From positions 1 through 64,000 of the forward strand of contig NZ_BJZV01000019.1 of assembly GCF_007992215.1 (NCBI RefSeq): a stretch of DNA of 64,000 bases, given 5' to 3'. This DNA comes from Methylobacterium gnaphalii (GTDB lineage Bacteria; Pseudomonadota; Alphaproteobacteria; Rhizobiales; Beijerinckiaceae). The translations under genes were made by a program, and so were the position numbers. Within the stretch, counting starts at the first letter, position 1; each line of letters starts with the position of its first letter. Below are positions 17,042 through 25,231 of this stretch, piece after piece. Under the pieces are notes generated by a model, which was given only the letters and a program-made list of their open reading frames with translations, searched no databases and had not been told where the DNA came from.

Positions 17042-18318
17042 GCGACCTCGACTGGATCGAGCAGGCGCTGACCGGCGCGCGTCCCGCCGCGGTGGCCGCC
17101 CTACTGCGCTATTTCCGCGATCTCGACACCGCCGAGGAAGCCTTTCAGGAGGCCTGCCTCAGGGCATTGTCGCACTGGCCGAAGAACGGGCCGCCGCGCG
17201 ACACCGCCGCCTGGCTGATCATGGTCGGGCGCAATGCCGGGGTCGATGCTGCGCGCAAGCGCAGCCGGCTGGAGGCCCTGCCGGACGAGGACAAGCTCTC
17301 GGATCTGGAGGACGCCGAGGGCGCGATCGCCGAGCGGCTGGACGGCGCGCAGTATCGCGACGACATCCTGCGGCTGCTCTTCATCTGCTGCCACCCGAGC
17401 CTGCCGCGCACTGGTCAGATCGCGCTGGCGCTGCGGATCGTTTCAGGCCTATCGGTTGCCCGTATCGCCAGCGCCTTCCTGGTCGGCGAGAGCGCCATGG
17501 AACAGCGCATCACCCGCGCCAAGGGGAGGGTGGCGCGGGCCGAGGTGCCCTTCGAGGCGCCCGGCCCGGCCGAGCGCGCCGAGCGGCTCTCGGCAGTGGC
17601 CGCCATGCTCTACCTCGTCTTCAACGAGGGCTATTCCGCCGGCTACGACCAGGTTGAGGCCCGCGCCCCGCTCTGCGACGAGGCGATCCGGCTGACGCGG
17701 CTGCTCCTCAAGATCTTCCCGGCCGAGCCCGAATTGATGGGCCTGCTCGCCCTGATGCTGCTCCAGCATTCCCGCACGGCGGCGCGCTTCGATGCGCAGG
17801 GCGCCCTCGTGCTGCTGGAGGACCAGGATCGTGCGTCCTGGGATCGCGGCATGATCGGGGAGGGGCTGGCGCTTCTCGACAAGGCAATGCGGCACAACCA
17901 GCCCGGCCCCTACCAGATTCAAGCCGCGGTGGCGGCCCTCCATGCCCGCGCCACGACGGCCGCCGAGACCGACTGGGCGCAGATCGAGCACCTCTATGCG
18001 AGCCTGGAGCGGATGCAGCCTTCGCCCGTGGTGACGCTGAACCGGGCGGTCGCCGTGTTCAAGGCGCGCGGGGCAGAGGACGCACTCGCGCTGATCGCGC
18101 CGCTGGAGAAGGACCTGTCGGGCTACTTCTACTTCCACGGGGCGCGAGGCGCCTTCCTGAAGGACCTCGGCCGGCGCGAGGCGGCCCGCATCAGCTTCGA
18201 CCGGGCGATCGCGCTGGCCGGCACGGCCGCGGAGGCGGCCTATATCCGGACGCAGCTCGACGGTTTGGGGGAGGGCGGCGCACGGGCGGCAGGGTCGAAC
18301 GGAGTCAGCGAGCCATAG
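17038..18318 (+). CDS. ECF42-type RNA polymerase sigma factor with C-terminal extension
   Basis: A 426-residue sigma factor starting MSDLDWIEQALTGARPAAVA, coupled to the DGPF gene by ATGA overlap. Sigma region 2 is at about residues 10-80 (DLDTAEEAFQEACLRAL; AWLIMVGRNAGVDAARK). Region 4 is at about 110-165 (IALALRIVSGLSVARIASAFLVGESAMEQRI). The next 230 residues form helical, TPR-like repeats (VFNEGYSAGYDQ; LNRAVAVFKARGAEDAL), the long extension seen in the ECF42 group in place of a separate anti-sigma factor. No target promoter can be assigned from this window. Confidence 0.92.
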   Translation: MSDLDWIEQALTGARPAAVAALLRYFRDLDTAEEAFQEACLRALSHWPKNGPPRDTAAWLIMVGRNAGVDAARKRSRLEALPDEDKLSDLEDAEGAIAERLDGAQYRDDILRLLFICCHPSLPRTGQIALALRIVSGLSVARIASAFLVGESAMEQRITRAKGRVARAEVPFEAPGPAERAERLSAVAAMLYLVFNEGYSAGYDQVEARAPLCDEAIRLTRLLLKIFPAEPELMGLLALMLLQHSRTAARFDAQGALVLLEDQDRASWDRGMIGEGLALLDKAMRHNQPGPYQIQAAVAALHARATTAAETDWAQIEHLYASLERMQPSPVVTLNRAVAVFKARGAEDALALIAPLEKDLSGYFYFHGARGAFLKDLGRREAARISFDRAIALAGTAAEAAYIRTQLDGLGEGGARAAGSNGVSEP

Positions 18319-18348
18319 TGTTCGGCCGATCGCCTCCTTGCCTTGATC

Positions 18349-18385
18349 GTCCTCTCGAGCGCAGCGAAGCAATGACGAGCAGCTG
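18349..18385. repeat. REP-like palindrome remnant
   Basis: The gap between the sigma-factor gene and the next gene contains GAGCGCAGCGAAGCAATGACG. This matches the core of a palindromic repeat widespread between genes in alphaproteobacteria; only one arm is clear here. Confidence 0.45.
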
Positions 18386-18412
18386 TCTTTCGGCAAACCC
18401 CTTGGGACCAGG

Positions 18413-19588
18413 ATGATCGAAACCATCGGCCTGCCGCTGGCGCGGCGGATCGCCCTCGCCGCGCAGGGTTTCGGCGCGAGGCGGCCGGAGACGCCGGGCA
18501 CCGTGCATCTGCGCCGGACGCTCGATCGGCTGCATCTCCATCAGATCGACAGCGTCAACGTCCTCTCCCGCGCCCATTATCTGCCCGCCTTCTCCCGGCT
18601 CGGCCCCTACGACCGGGCCGAGCTCGATCGTCTCGCCTGGGGGCCGCGGCGTCAGCGCAGGCTGTTCGAGTACTGGGCACACGAGGCCTCGCTCCTGCCC
18701 TTCGCCTTCCAGCCCTATCTGCGCTGGCGGATGGCCAAGGCCGACCGTGGCGCGGCGGGCTGGACCCGGATGCGGGCCTTCGCGCGTGAGCGGCGCCCGG
18801 AGGCGATGGCGTTGCTCGATCGCATCCGTGGCGAGGGGCCGCTCGCGGCCGCGGAGTTCGAGGCCCATCAGGGCCAGTCGGGCTGGTGGGAATGGAGCGA
18901 GGTGAAGAGCGCGCTCGAATGGCTGTTCTGGGCGGGCCACATCACCACGGCCGCGCGCCGCGGGGGGTTCGAGCGCGTCTACGACCTGCCCGAACGCGTG
19001 CTCCCCGCCGAGGTGCTGGACCAGCCGACACCGTCGGAGGCCGAGGCGCACCGCTTCCTGATCGAGCGGTCCGCGGCCGCGCACGGCATCGCGACGGAGG
19101 CCGAGCTCCGCGACTATTTCCGCCTCTCGCCGGAGGAGGCGCGGCCGGCCATCCTGTCGCTGGCGGAGGAGGGGGTGCTGATCCCGGTCTCCGTGCCGGG
19201 ATGGCGCCATGCCTGGCTGCACCGGGATGCGCGCCGGCCGCGCCGGATCGAGGCGAGGGCGCTTCTGGTGCCCTTCGACCCGCTGATCTGGCAGCGCGAC
19301 CGCACGGAGCGACTCTTCGGCTTCCGCTACCGGATCGAGATCTACGTGCCGGCCGAGAAGCGCGTGCACGGCTACTACGTGCTGCCCTTCCTCCTCGGAG
19401 ACCGCCTCGTCGCCCGCGTCGACCTCAAGGCCGACCGCCAGAGAAGCCGGCTCCTGGTGCAGTCCGTCCATGTCGAACCCGGTGCGCCGGCGCAGACCAG
19501 CGAGGCACTCTGGGCAGAACTCGGTGAGATGGCGCGATGGCTGGAACTGGACGGCGTCACCTCGTCCTCCGCTCGGGACGGTCTCTGA
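18413..19588 (+). CDS. YcaQ-family winged-helix DNA glycosylase-like protein
   Basis: A 391-residue protein of the YcaQ/AlkX (HTH_42) family, whose studied members unhook DNA interstrand crosslinks. Visible family blocks are LHLHQIDSVNVLSRAHYLPAFSRLG-like (in two parts near residues 40-65, including the QID motif), LFEYWAHEASLLP (about 83-95), WWEWSEVKSALEWLFWAG (about 158-175) and RTERLFGFRYRIEIYVP (about 301-317). Tandem winged helices lie between. It stands alone on the plus strand. Activity on crosslinks is inferred from family. Confidence 0.85.
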   Translation: MIETIGLPLARRIALAAQGFGARRPETPGTVHLRRTLDRLHLHQIDSVNVLSRAHYLPAFSRLGPYDRAELDRLAWGPRRQRRLFEYWAHEASLLPFAFQPYLRWRMAKADRGAAGWTRMRAFARERRPEAMALLDRIRGEGPLAAAEFEAHQGQSGWWEWSEVKSALEWLFWAGHITTAARRGGFERVYDLPERVLPAEVLDQPTPSEAEAHRFLIERSAAAHGIATEAELRDYFRLSPEEARPAILSLAEEGVLIPVSVPGWRHAWLHRDARRPRRIEARALLVPFDPLIWQRDRTERLFGFRYRIEIYVPAEKRVHGYYVLPFLLGDRLVARVDLKADRQRSRLLVQSVHVEPGAPAQTSEALWAELGEMARWLELDGVTSSSARDGL

Positions 19589-20095
19589 TCCTGTCTGTGA
19601 TGGACGCAGGGGATAGCAGCGCCCTCGCCGGCCTCGGGCCCAGCTCCTGCAGACGGCTCGCTCGCCACCCTACCCCGCTGTCGCATGGCCCCTCGCCCGG
19701 GGCGAGGACGTCGCTCGCGGCCTGCCGGCCTGGCATCGCCTCACTCTGCGCACCGCGTGGCCAGGCACGCTGATTCCGATTCGCCTCCGAGATTCCGTCG
19801 CTGGATTCCCAGGGCTCACATGGTCCTCAGGATGCGCTCAGCGCCGTCCGGCGCGCGCTGCCCTGAGTCAGGATTGAAGAGGACTCCGCGCCGCAGCGAG
19901 CACGGCACCACGCGCTGGCTGCGGCCGTATGACCTCTATGATGGCCGTGGAGCGTAGCGCCTCTGCTGCCACTGAGAGCGGTTCGCCGAACCGGGGAGGG
20001 CGCACGGACTTGAGACGGAGCAGGCGACCGGTTACCTCTTCACAGGACCCGAAACGCCCGAGCTTCCAGCAGTCCTGCGGTCCAGAGTTCCTTCC
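19589..20095. other. 507-base intergenic region without a recognised gene
   Basis: Several short ORFs occur on both strands but none has a convincing ribosome binding site or recognisable product. I see no RNA gene or strong terminator hairpin. The promoter for the DUF502 gene presumably lies at its right end. Confidence 0.4.
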
Positions 20096-20911
20096 GTGGC
20101 GCCCACCATCTCGCCGATCCCGGACCCAGAGCCGCTCTCCTCGAAGACACGGGTGAGCGCGCGCGGCCGGCTACGCACCTATTTCCTCACCGGCGTCATC
20201 GTCGCCGGGCCATTGGCGATCACGATCTACATCACCTGGTGGATCATCGCCCTGATCGATGGCTGGGTGAAGCCGCTGGTGCCGGCGATGTACCTGCCGG
20301 ATCACTACCTACCCTTCTCGATCCCCGGGCTCGGCCTCGTCATCGCCTTCGTGGCGGTGACGATGCTCGGCTTCCTGACCGCGAACCTCGTCGGCCGCTC
20401 CGTGGTGGAGTTCGGCGAGGTGCTGCTCGCCCGCACGCCCGTGATCTCCGGGCTCTATCGCGGCCTGCGCCAGATCTTCGAGACGCTTTTTTCGGCCAAC
20501 GGCACCTCGTTCCGCACGGTCGGGCTGGTGCAGTTCCCGGTGAAGGGAACGTGGTCGGTGGTGTTCCTGTCCGCACCGGCCGGCACCGAGGTCCAGAGCG
20601 CGCTCGCCCGCAACGACGGCAGGCCGGAGGGCGAGGGGCACGACTATGTCGGCGTCTTCCTGCCCTGCGCGCCGAACCCAACCACGGGTTTCTTCTACTA
20701 CCTGCCCCGCTCCGAGATCATCGAATTGAACATCAGCGTCGACGACGCGGCCAAGCTCGTGATGTCCGCCGGCGTGATCCAGCCCGAGGACCCGCAGGGA
20801 CGCCTCAACGCAATGGCCGCGACCCTGCGCTCGGCCCAGTCCGAGCAGGAGCAGGCCAACGAAAAAGCGCGCCGGGAACCGGCGCGCCAGGACGCTTCGA
20901 TCTCGATGTAG
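20096..20911 (+). CDS. DUF502 family membrane protein
   Basis: A 271-residue inner-membrane protein with a GTG start. Two membrane helices (YFLTGVIVAGPLAITIYITW at about 29-48; GLGLVIAFVAVTMLGFLTANLV at about 79-100) are followed by the conserved DUF502 segments ARTPVISGLYRGLRQIFETL and VGVFLPCAPNPTTGFFYYLPR, and a charged C-terminal tail. The function of the family is unknown. The last codons overlap a hairpin that serves as terminator for the convergent gene at 20928-21254. Confidence 0.88.
   Translation: MAPTISPIPDPEPLSSKTRVSARGRLRTYFLTGVIVAGPLAITIYITWWIIALIDGWVKPLVPAMYLPDHYLPFSIPGLGLVIAFVAVTMLGFLTANLVGRSVVEFGEVLLARTPVISGLYRGLRQIFETLFSANGTSFRTVGLVQFPVKGTWSVVFLSAPAGTEVQSALARNDGRPEGEGHDYVGVFLPCAPNPTTGFFYYLPRSEIIELNISVDDAAKLVMSAGVIQPEDPQGRLNAMAATLRSAQSEQEQANEKARREPARQDASISM
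20862..20888 (-). terminator. Intrinsic terminator embedded in the DUF502 coding end
   Basis: On the minus strand a 9-bp GC stem (GCGCGCCGG/CCGGCGCGC, 3-base loop) is followed by TTTTT. It lies 40 bp past the stop of the minus-strand gene at 20928 but inside the last codons of the plus-strand DUF502 gene. Confidence 0.7.
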
Positions 20912-20927
20912 GCCGAGGGTGGCCGGC

Positions 20928-21254
20928 TCAGTGATGGATGCTGAGCGACGCCTTCTCGGCAGCGATGGTCGGCGGAGCCGCCTCGGCCATCTGACCCGCG
21001 GGGGACCGGGACGGCGATCCCGCCCAGTTGGTGGTCATCTGCGCCGTTAGCAGCAGAGCGAGCACCGCGCAGAGGGCGTTCGCGGCGATCCGGAACGGGC
21101 GGGCTGAGAGGCGCACGCCTTCCATCAGGTCGTCCGAAGGGGTCGAGGCCACGATCTTATCGGAGATCGGTAACAGCCACGGCTCGCTCGCCAGAGAGTT
21201 CGCGGAACCCATCTCGTGGGCGCCCGGCAGGTTCTGGAACAGTCCTGCAGACAT
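20928..21254 (-). CDS. Small single-pass membrane protein, unknown
   Basis: A 108-residue ORF (MSAGLFQNLPGAHEMGSAN...) preceded by GGGAG at a good distance. One hydrophobic segment (IAANALCAVLALLLTAQMT, about 58-76) is flanked by a polar N-terminal half and an Ala/Pro-rich C-terminal tail. No recognised domain. A clear terminator follows on its strand, which supports a real transcript. Confidence 0.55.
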   Translation of the reverse strand: MSAGLFQNLPGAHEMGSANSLASEPWLLPISDKIVASTPSDDLMEGVRLSARPFRIAANALCAVLALLLTAQMTTNWAGSPSRSPAGQMAEAAPPTIAAEKASLSIHH

Positions 21255-21650
21255 GTCCGATCTCCCGTTTCCATCTGTCGCAGGCCAATGTGAACGGCCT
21301 TTCGTTCATCTCCAGTTAATCGGCGAATACGTTCATTTCAAGTTCATGAAGGCCACACTGCCTGCCCTACTGCACTCAAGCTTGCTGGCACAGAACTTCA
21401 AGTTATCTGCCTATCCAATTGTCAGATAATCATAAAATGGAATCGTTGCATTTTGAGCTAGTCTGTTCGGGTGCGGCGTGGGCGCGCAGTCTGCCACAGT
21501 GTGAACCTGTTCAGGATCGGATTTCTGAACGCGCCGGACCGCCGCGAATCTGAACGGTCGGCAGCAGGCGCGTGGCTGACTGCCTGCTTCGATCCGGCCC
21601 GTCTCCCGGTCGATCTCTGAGGAATCGCGTGGGAAGGGCCGGGCAGCGCT
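21255..21650. other. 396-base intergenic region, A+T-rich patches
   Basis: The gap lies between the divergently placed small membrane-protein gene start and the recG stop. The part around 21300-21470 is noticeably more A+T-rich and could carry the promoter of the gene at 21254, but I cannot assign boxes with confidence. No gene seen. Confidence 0.4.
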
Positions 21651-23783
21651 TCACCCAGCCCCGAGCAGCCGGATCGCCGCGTCTCGCTCGAACAGGTAGA
21701 GCAGCACCCGGAGCGCCTCGCCGCGCTCGCTCCGCAGGGCCGGGTCGCGCTCGACGATCAGCCGGGCATCGTCCCGGGCAGCCTCCAGCAGATCACCGTC
21801 GCTCTCGATCCGGGCGAGGCGGAAGGCTGCGGCGCCCGATTGGCGGGTGCCGAGCACCTCGCCCTCGCCGCGAAGGCGCAGGTCCTCTTCGGCAATGCGA
21901 AAACCGTCCTCGGTCTCGCGCATCATCTCGAGCCGGGCCTTGGCGACCTGTCCGAGGGGGCCGCGGTAGAGCAGCAGGCAGGAGGACGGCTTCGACCCAC
22001 GCCCGACGCGGCCGCGCAGCTGGTGAAGCTGGGCGAGGCCGAAGCGCTCGGCATGCTCGATCACCATGATTGTGGCCTCCGGCACGTCGACGCCGACTTC
22101 GACCACCGTCGTCGAGACCAGGATCCGGGTCTCCCCCGAGGCGAAGCGTTCCATCGCCGCGTCCTTCTCCGGCCCGGGCATCTTGCCGTGGATCAGACCG
22201 ACCCTGGTGCCGAACTCCTTGGCGAGGTCGTCAAAGCGTTCGGCCGCGGCGGCGAGATCGACGAATTCGGATTCGGCCACGAGCGGGCAGATCCAGTAGA
22301 CGCGGTCGCCTGCCTCCAGCGCCCGGTGCAGCCCGACGACCACCTCGTCGGTGCGCTCGATGTTGAACAGGATCGTCTTGATCGGCTGGCGCCCGGCCGG
22401 CTTCTCGTCGAGCACCGAGACGTCCATGTCGCCGAAGAAGGTGAGCGCCAGGGTGCGCGGGATCGGCGTCGCGGTCATGACCAGGATGTCGACCGCCTCG
22501 CCCTTGGCCCCGAGCGCCAGGCGCTGGTGCACGCCGAAGCGATGCTGCTCGTCAACCACGGCGAGGCCGAGATCGGAGAAGACCACGCTCTCCTGAAACA
22601 GCGCATGGGTGCCAACCAGGATGTCGATCTTGCCCTCGGCGAGGTCGGAGAGGGTGGCACGGCGCTCGGCAACCCGGTCGCGGCCGGTCAGGAGCCGGAT
22701 GCGCAAGGCCCCGACGAGAGGCGTCAGCCGCTCGAAATGCTGCCGGGCCAGGATCTCGGTCGGTGCCATCAGCGCCGCCTGCCGCCCGGCCTCGACGGCC
22801 GAGGCCATGGCAAGCAGCGCCACCGCGGTCTTGCCGGAGCCGACATCGCCCTGGAGCAGGCGCAGCATGCGCCGGTCCGAGGCCATGTCGGCCCGGATCT
22901 CCTCCACGGCGCGCCTCTGCGCGCCGGTCAGGGCGAAGGGCAGGGCGGCCTCGATCCGCTCCCTGAGATGACCGTCGCCGGCATTGGAGCGGCCGGGTTT
23001 TCGCCGCGCACGGGCCCGCATCAGGGCCAGCGCCAGTTGCGAGGCCAGGAGCTCATCATAGGCGAGGCGGCGGCGGGCCGGCGTCTGCGGCGGGGTCTCG
23101 CCCTCGGCGACGGGGGGAGCGGCGTCCACGGGATGATGCTCGGCGCGCAGGGCATCGGCGAAGGGCATCAGCCCGTTGGCCTTGAGCCAGGCCGGGTCCT
23201 GCCATTCCGGCAGAACCGGCAGCCGGTCGAGGGCGCTGTGCGCCAGACGGCTGATGGCGCGCGAAGTCAGTCCCTCGGTGGCTCCGTAGACCGGCTCGAC
23301 GGCAGGCAGATCCGAGAAACCGGCTTCGTCGATGATGCGGGAGGGGTGCACCATCTGGCGCATGCCGTCCCACAGCTCGATCCGCCCCGAGATGTAGCGG
23401 TGGCTCCCGAGCGGCAGCATCTTCTCGACCCGCGCCCGCGGCATGCCGAAGAAGACGAGGCTGATATGGGTGCCCGCCGCATCCTCCACCAGCACGCGAT
23501 AGGCGCGCCGTCCTGCCGCCGGGGCGCGGTGCTCGACGACGGTGACGCCCAGCGTCACCGGCTCGCCGATCGGCGCCTGCGCGACTGCGCCGACGAGCGG
23601 GCGCGCGATGCTGCGCTGGGGCAGGTGGAACAGCAGGTCGACGATGCGCGCCGGCCGCTCGTCGGTGCCGAGCAGCTTCTCGATCAGCGGTGCCATCTTC
23701 GCGCCGACGCCGGGCAGCCCACGGGCCGGGGCGAACAGGGCGTCGAGGAGACTTGGACGCAGGCGGGGGGAGTCGTCGGTCAT
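21651..23783 (-). CDS. recG: ATP-dependent DNA helicase RecG
   Basis: A 710-residue superfamily 2 helicase that remodels stalled forks and Holliday junctions. A wedge/OB domain occupies about residues 60-170. The helicase core follows with Walker A LLQGDVGSGKTAVALLAM (about 307-324), the DExH-type box AVVDEQHRFGVHQRLALG (about 409-426), TATPIPRTLALTFFGDMD (about 440-457), and motif VI HQLRGRVGRGSKPSSCLLLY (about 590-609). The length and C-terminus (LYLFERDAAIRLLGAG) are normal. It is divergent from sdhE, with a GATCC-rich repeat between them. Confidence 0.97.
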   Translation of the reverse strand: MTDDSPRLRPSLLDALFAPARGLPGVGAKMAPLIEKLLGTDERPARIVDLLFHLPQRSIARPLVGAVAQAPIGEPVTLGVTVVEHRAPAAGRRAYRVLVEDAAGTHISLVFFGMPRARVEKMLPLGSHRYISGRIELWDGMRQMVHPSRIIDEAGFSDLPAVEPVYGATEGLTSRAISRLAHSALDRLPVLPEWQDPAWLKANGLMPFADALRAEHHPVDAAPPVAEGETPPQTPARRRLAYDELLASQLALALMRARARRKPGRSNAGDGHLRERIEAALPFALTGAQRRAVEEIRADMASDRRMLRLLQGDVGSGKTAVALLAMASAVEAGRQAALMAPTEILARQHFERLTPLVGALRIRLLTGRDRVAERRATLSDLAEGKIDILVGTHALFQESVVFSDLGLAVVDEQHRFGVHQRLALGAKGEAVDILVMTATPIPRTLALTFFGDMDVSVLDEKPAGRQPIKTILFNIERTDEVVVGLHRALEAGDRVYWICPLVAESEFVDLAAAAERFDDLAKEFGTRVGLIHGKMPGPEKDAAMERFASGETRILVSTTVVEVGVDVPEATIMVIEHAERFGLAQLHQLRGRVGRGSKPSSCLLLYRGPLGQVAKARLEMMRETEDGFRIAEEDLRLRGEGEVLGTRQSGAAAFRLARIESDGDLLEAARDDARLIVERDPALRSERGEALRVLLYLFERDAAIRLLGAG

Positions 23784-23990
23784 GGGAGCGAGGCTGTGTA
23801 GGCCGGGGAGGATATGGCGTCACCCGCCTGCCGTCGCGTCCCTACGGCCCTGGACACAGGCCAATTTCGGCTGCCTTGCCCTTTCTATCCTCTCTCCCGC
23901 TCTTCCGGGGCGCCGCAATGATCCCGGACTGGCGGCGCGTCGAATGGCCCGCGGCTGCGGGAGGAGCGACGTGACAGGTTCAGGCAATCG

Positions 23991-24048
23991 ACCCTGGATC
24001 CCGTGATCACCGGATGCCGGGATCCCAGGATCAGCCGATCCCGTGACC
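23991..24048. repeat. GATCC-rich palindromic repeat (copy 1)
   Basis: The recG-sdhE gap contains a 58-base stretch with CCTGGATCCCGTGATC, CCGGATGCCGGGATCC and CAGCCGATCCCGTGACC. The same words recur at 38376-38420, 39071-39132 and 43931-43978, so this is a dispersed repeat of this genome with partial inverted symmetry (CCTGGATCC...GGATCCCAGG). Confidence 0.6.
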
Positions 24049-24108
24049 GTGCGGTTTCGCTCGCCCTGCCGCCTCGGCTAGACTCCGCCATCCCCTATGG
24101 AGCCCGTC

Positions 24109-24405
24109 ATGTCCGGCACCACCCGCACCAGCGCCGATCTCGACCCCCGCCGCCGCCGCACGCTGTTCCGCGCCTGGCATCGCGGCATGCGCGAGATGGA
24201 CCTGCTGATGGGCCGCTTCGCGGATGCCGAGATCGGCGCCTTGTCGGAGGACGACCTCACCGCCTTCGAGGCGCTGATCGAGCTGCCCGACCGGGATCTC
24301 CTCGGCTGGCTCACCGGGGAGGCTGCGACCCCATCGAACTACGACACGCCGGTGTTTCGCCGCCTCAAGGCGTTCCACCGCCACGATTCCCCGATCCATT
24401 CCTGA
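24109..24405 (+). CDS. sdhE: Succinate dehydrogenase assembly factor SdhE (YgfY/DUF339)
   Basis: A 98-residue protein of the SdhE/Sdh5 family, which helps attach FAD covalently to the flavoprotein subunit of succinate dehydrogenase. The diagnostic RGMREMD motif is at about residues 24-30, inside FRAWHRGMREMDLLMGRFAD. The rest is the five-helix fold ending in LLGWLTGEA and VFRRLKAFH. The ATG at 24109 has GGAG at a proper distance (24098-24101); a start four codons earlier is less likely. It is divergent from recG, a common alphaproteobacterial neighbour. Confidence 0.92.
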   Translation: MSGTTRTSADLDPRRRRTLFRAWHRGMREMDLLMGRFADAEIGALSEDDLTAFEALIELPDRDLLGWLTGEAATPSNYDTPVFRRLKAFHRHDSPIHS

Positions 24406-25231
24406 GCCGAGGCCGGTGCAGGCGGACCTGTCCGGCCACATCGTCCCGCCTTGGAGGACGGAGTGCAGCGTCACGCTGGAGGCCTGCTCGATCGTGCCGT
24501 GTGCGACCTCCCTCACCTAGGGAGGGGAGGACAACAGCGCCGCCCCCCTTGACAAATTTCCTATTACATGATTGAAGTCCGTCACCAGCCTCCCGCCCGT
24601 CGGGGGAGCGCCGCGGGGTCGAGGGCGGTGTTCCGGGGAGGCTTGGGCGATGCCCGCGTCGGTGGTCTCACCCATCGCCGCCCCGGGCGGGAAGGGTCGA
24701 CGCAAGGTCTGCCCGGGCTGTGGCGGGGTTCGGCGAGGAAATGCGCCGGGCTTTGGCCGACCCTGCCTGGGCGACACCGAGATGCTGTCGGCATCGTCCA
24801 CTACGGGGCGGTGCGCACGGAAGGAGGTAGCCACGCAACTTCCTCGGGATGGGGGCGTCCTGCCAGACAGGAGCCCGGCACCGGGGCGTGTTGAGCGACA
24901 GGTCGACATCACCGAAGACATCGCGACGCAAAACCGGTCCGGCCGCCCCTCACGACGGGCGCCAGGACCGCGGGACGCCGGGGACCCCCGCCTCTCGTGA
25001 CCACGCGTGTCGACATGGGTCCGCGGCGTCCCGCGTCTCCCCGATCCATAACCACGGCGGAGATCGTCCGCGCGGGGACGAAGACGCGTGCCGGCATCTC
25101 CCCACGTGGGAACCTCGACCGGCCGGCCGGGCTTGCCCGACACGTCCCGGACAGGCATGCGGCGGCGCGACGTCGAGGGCGCGCATCGCCCCCTGACCAA
25201 GAACCCCGTTTCGAGCTACATCCCGCCGGAC
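24406..25231. other. 826-base region upstream of mfd without a recognised gene
   Basis: The stretch is unusually long for this gene-dense window. ORFs on both strands have low-complexity Arg/Pro/Gly products and no good ribosome binding sites. A small hairpin (CCTCCCT/AGGGAGG, about 24508-24526) lacks a T run. At 24549 TTGACA precedes an A+T-rich segment (24555-24576), a possible promoter reading right, but the distance to mfd is over 650 bases. An unannotated RNA cannot be excluded. Confidence 0.4.

Noticed and set aside
21840..23801. 653-codon plus-strand ORF over recG
   Set aside because: Antisense shadow of recG.
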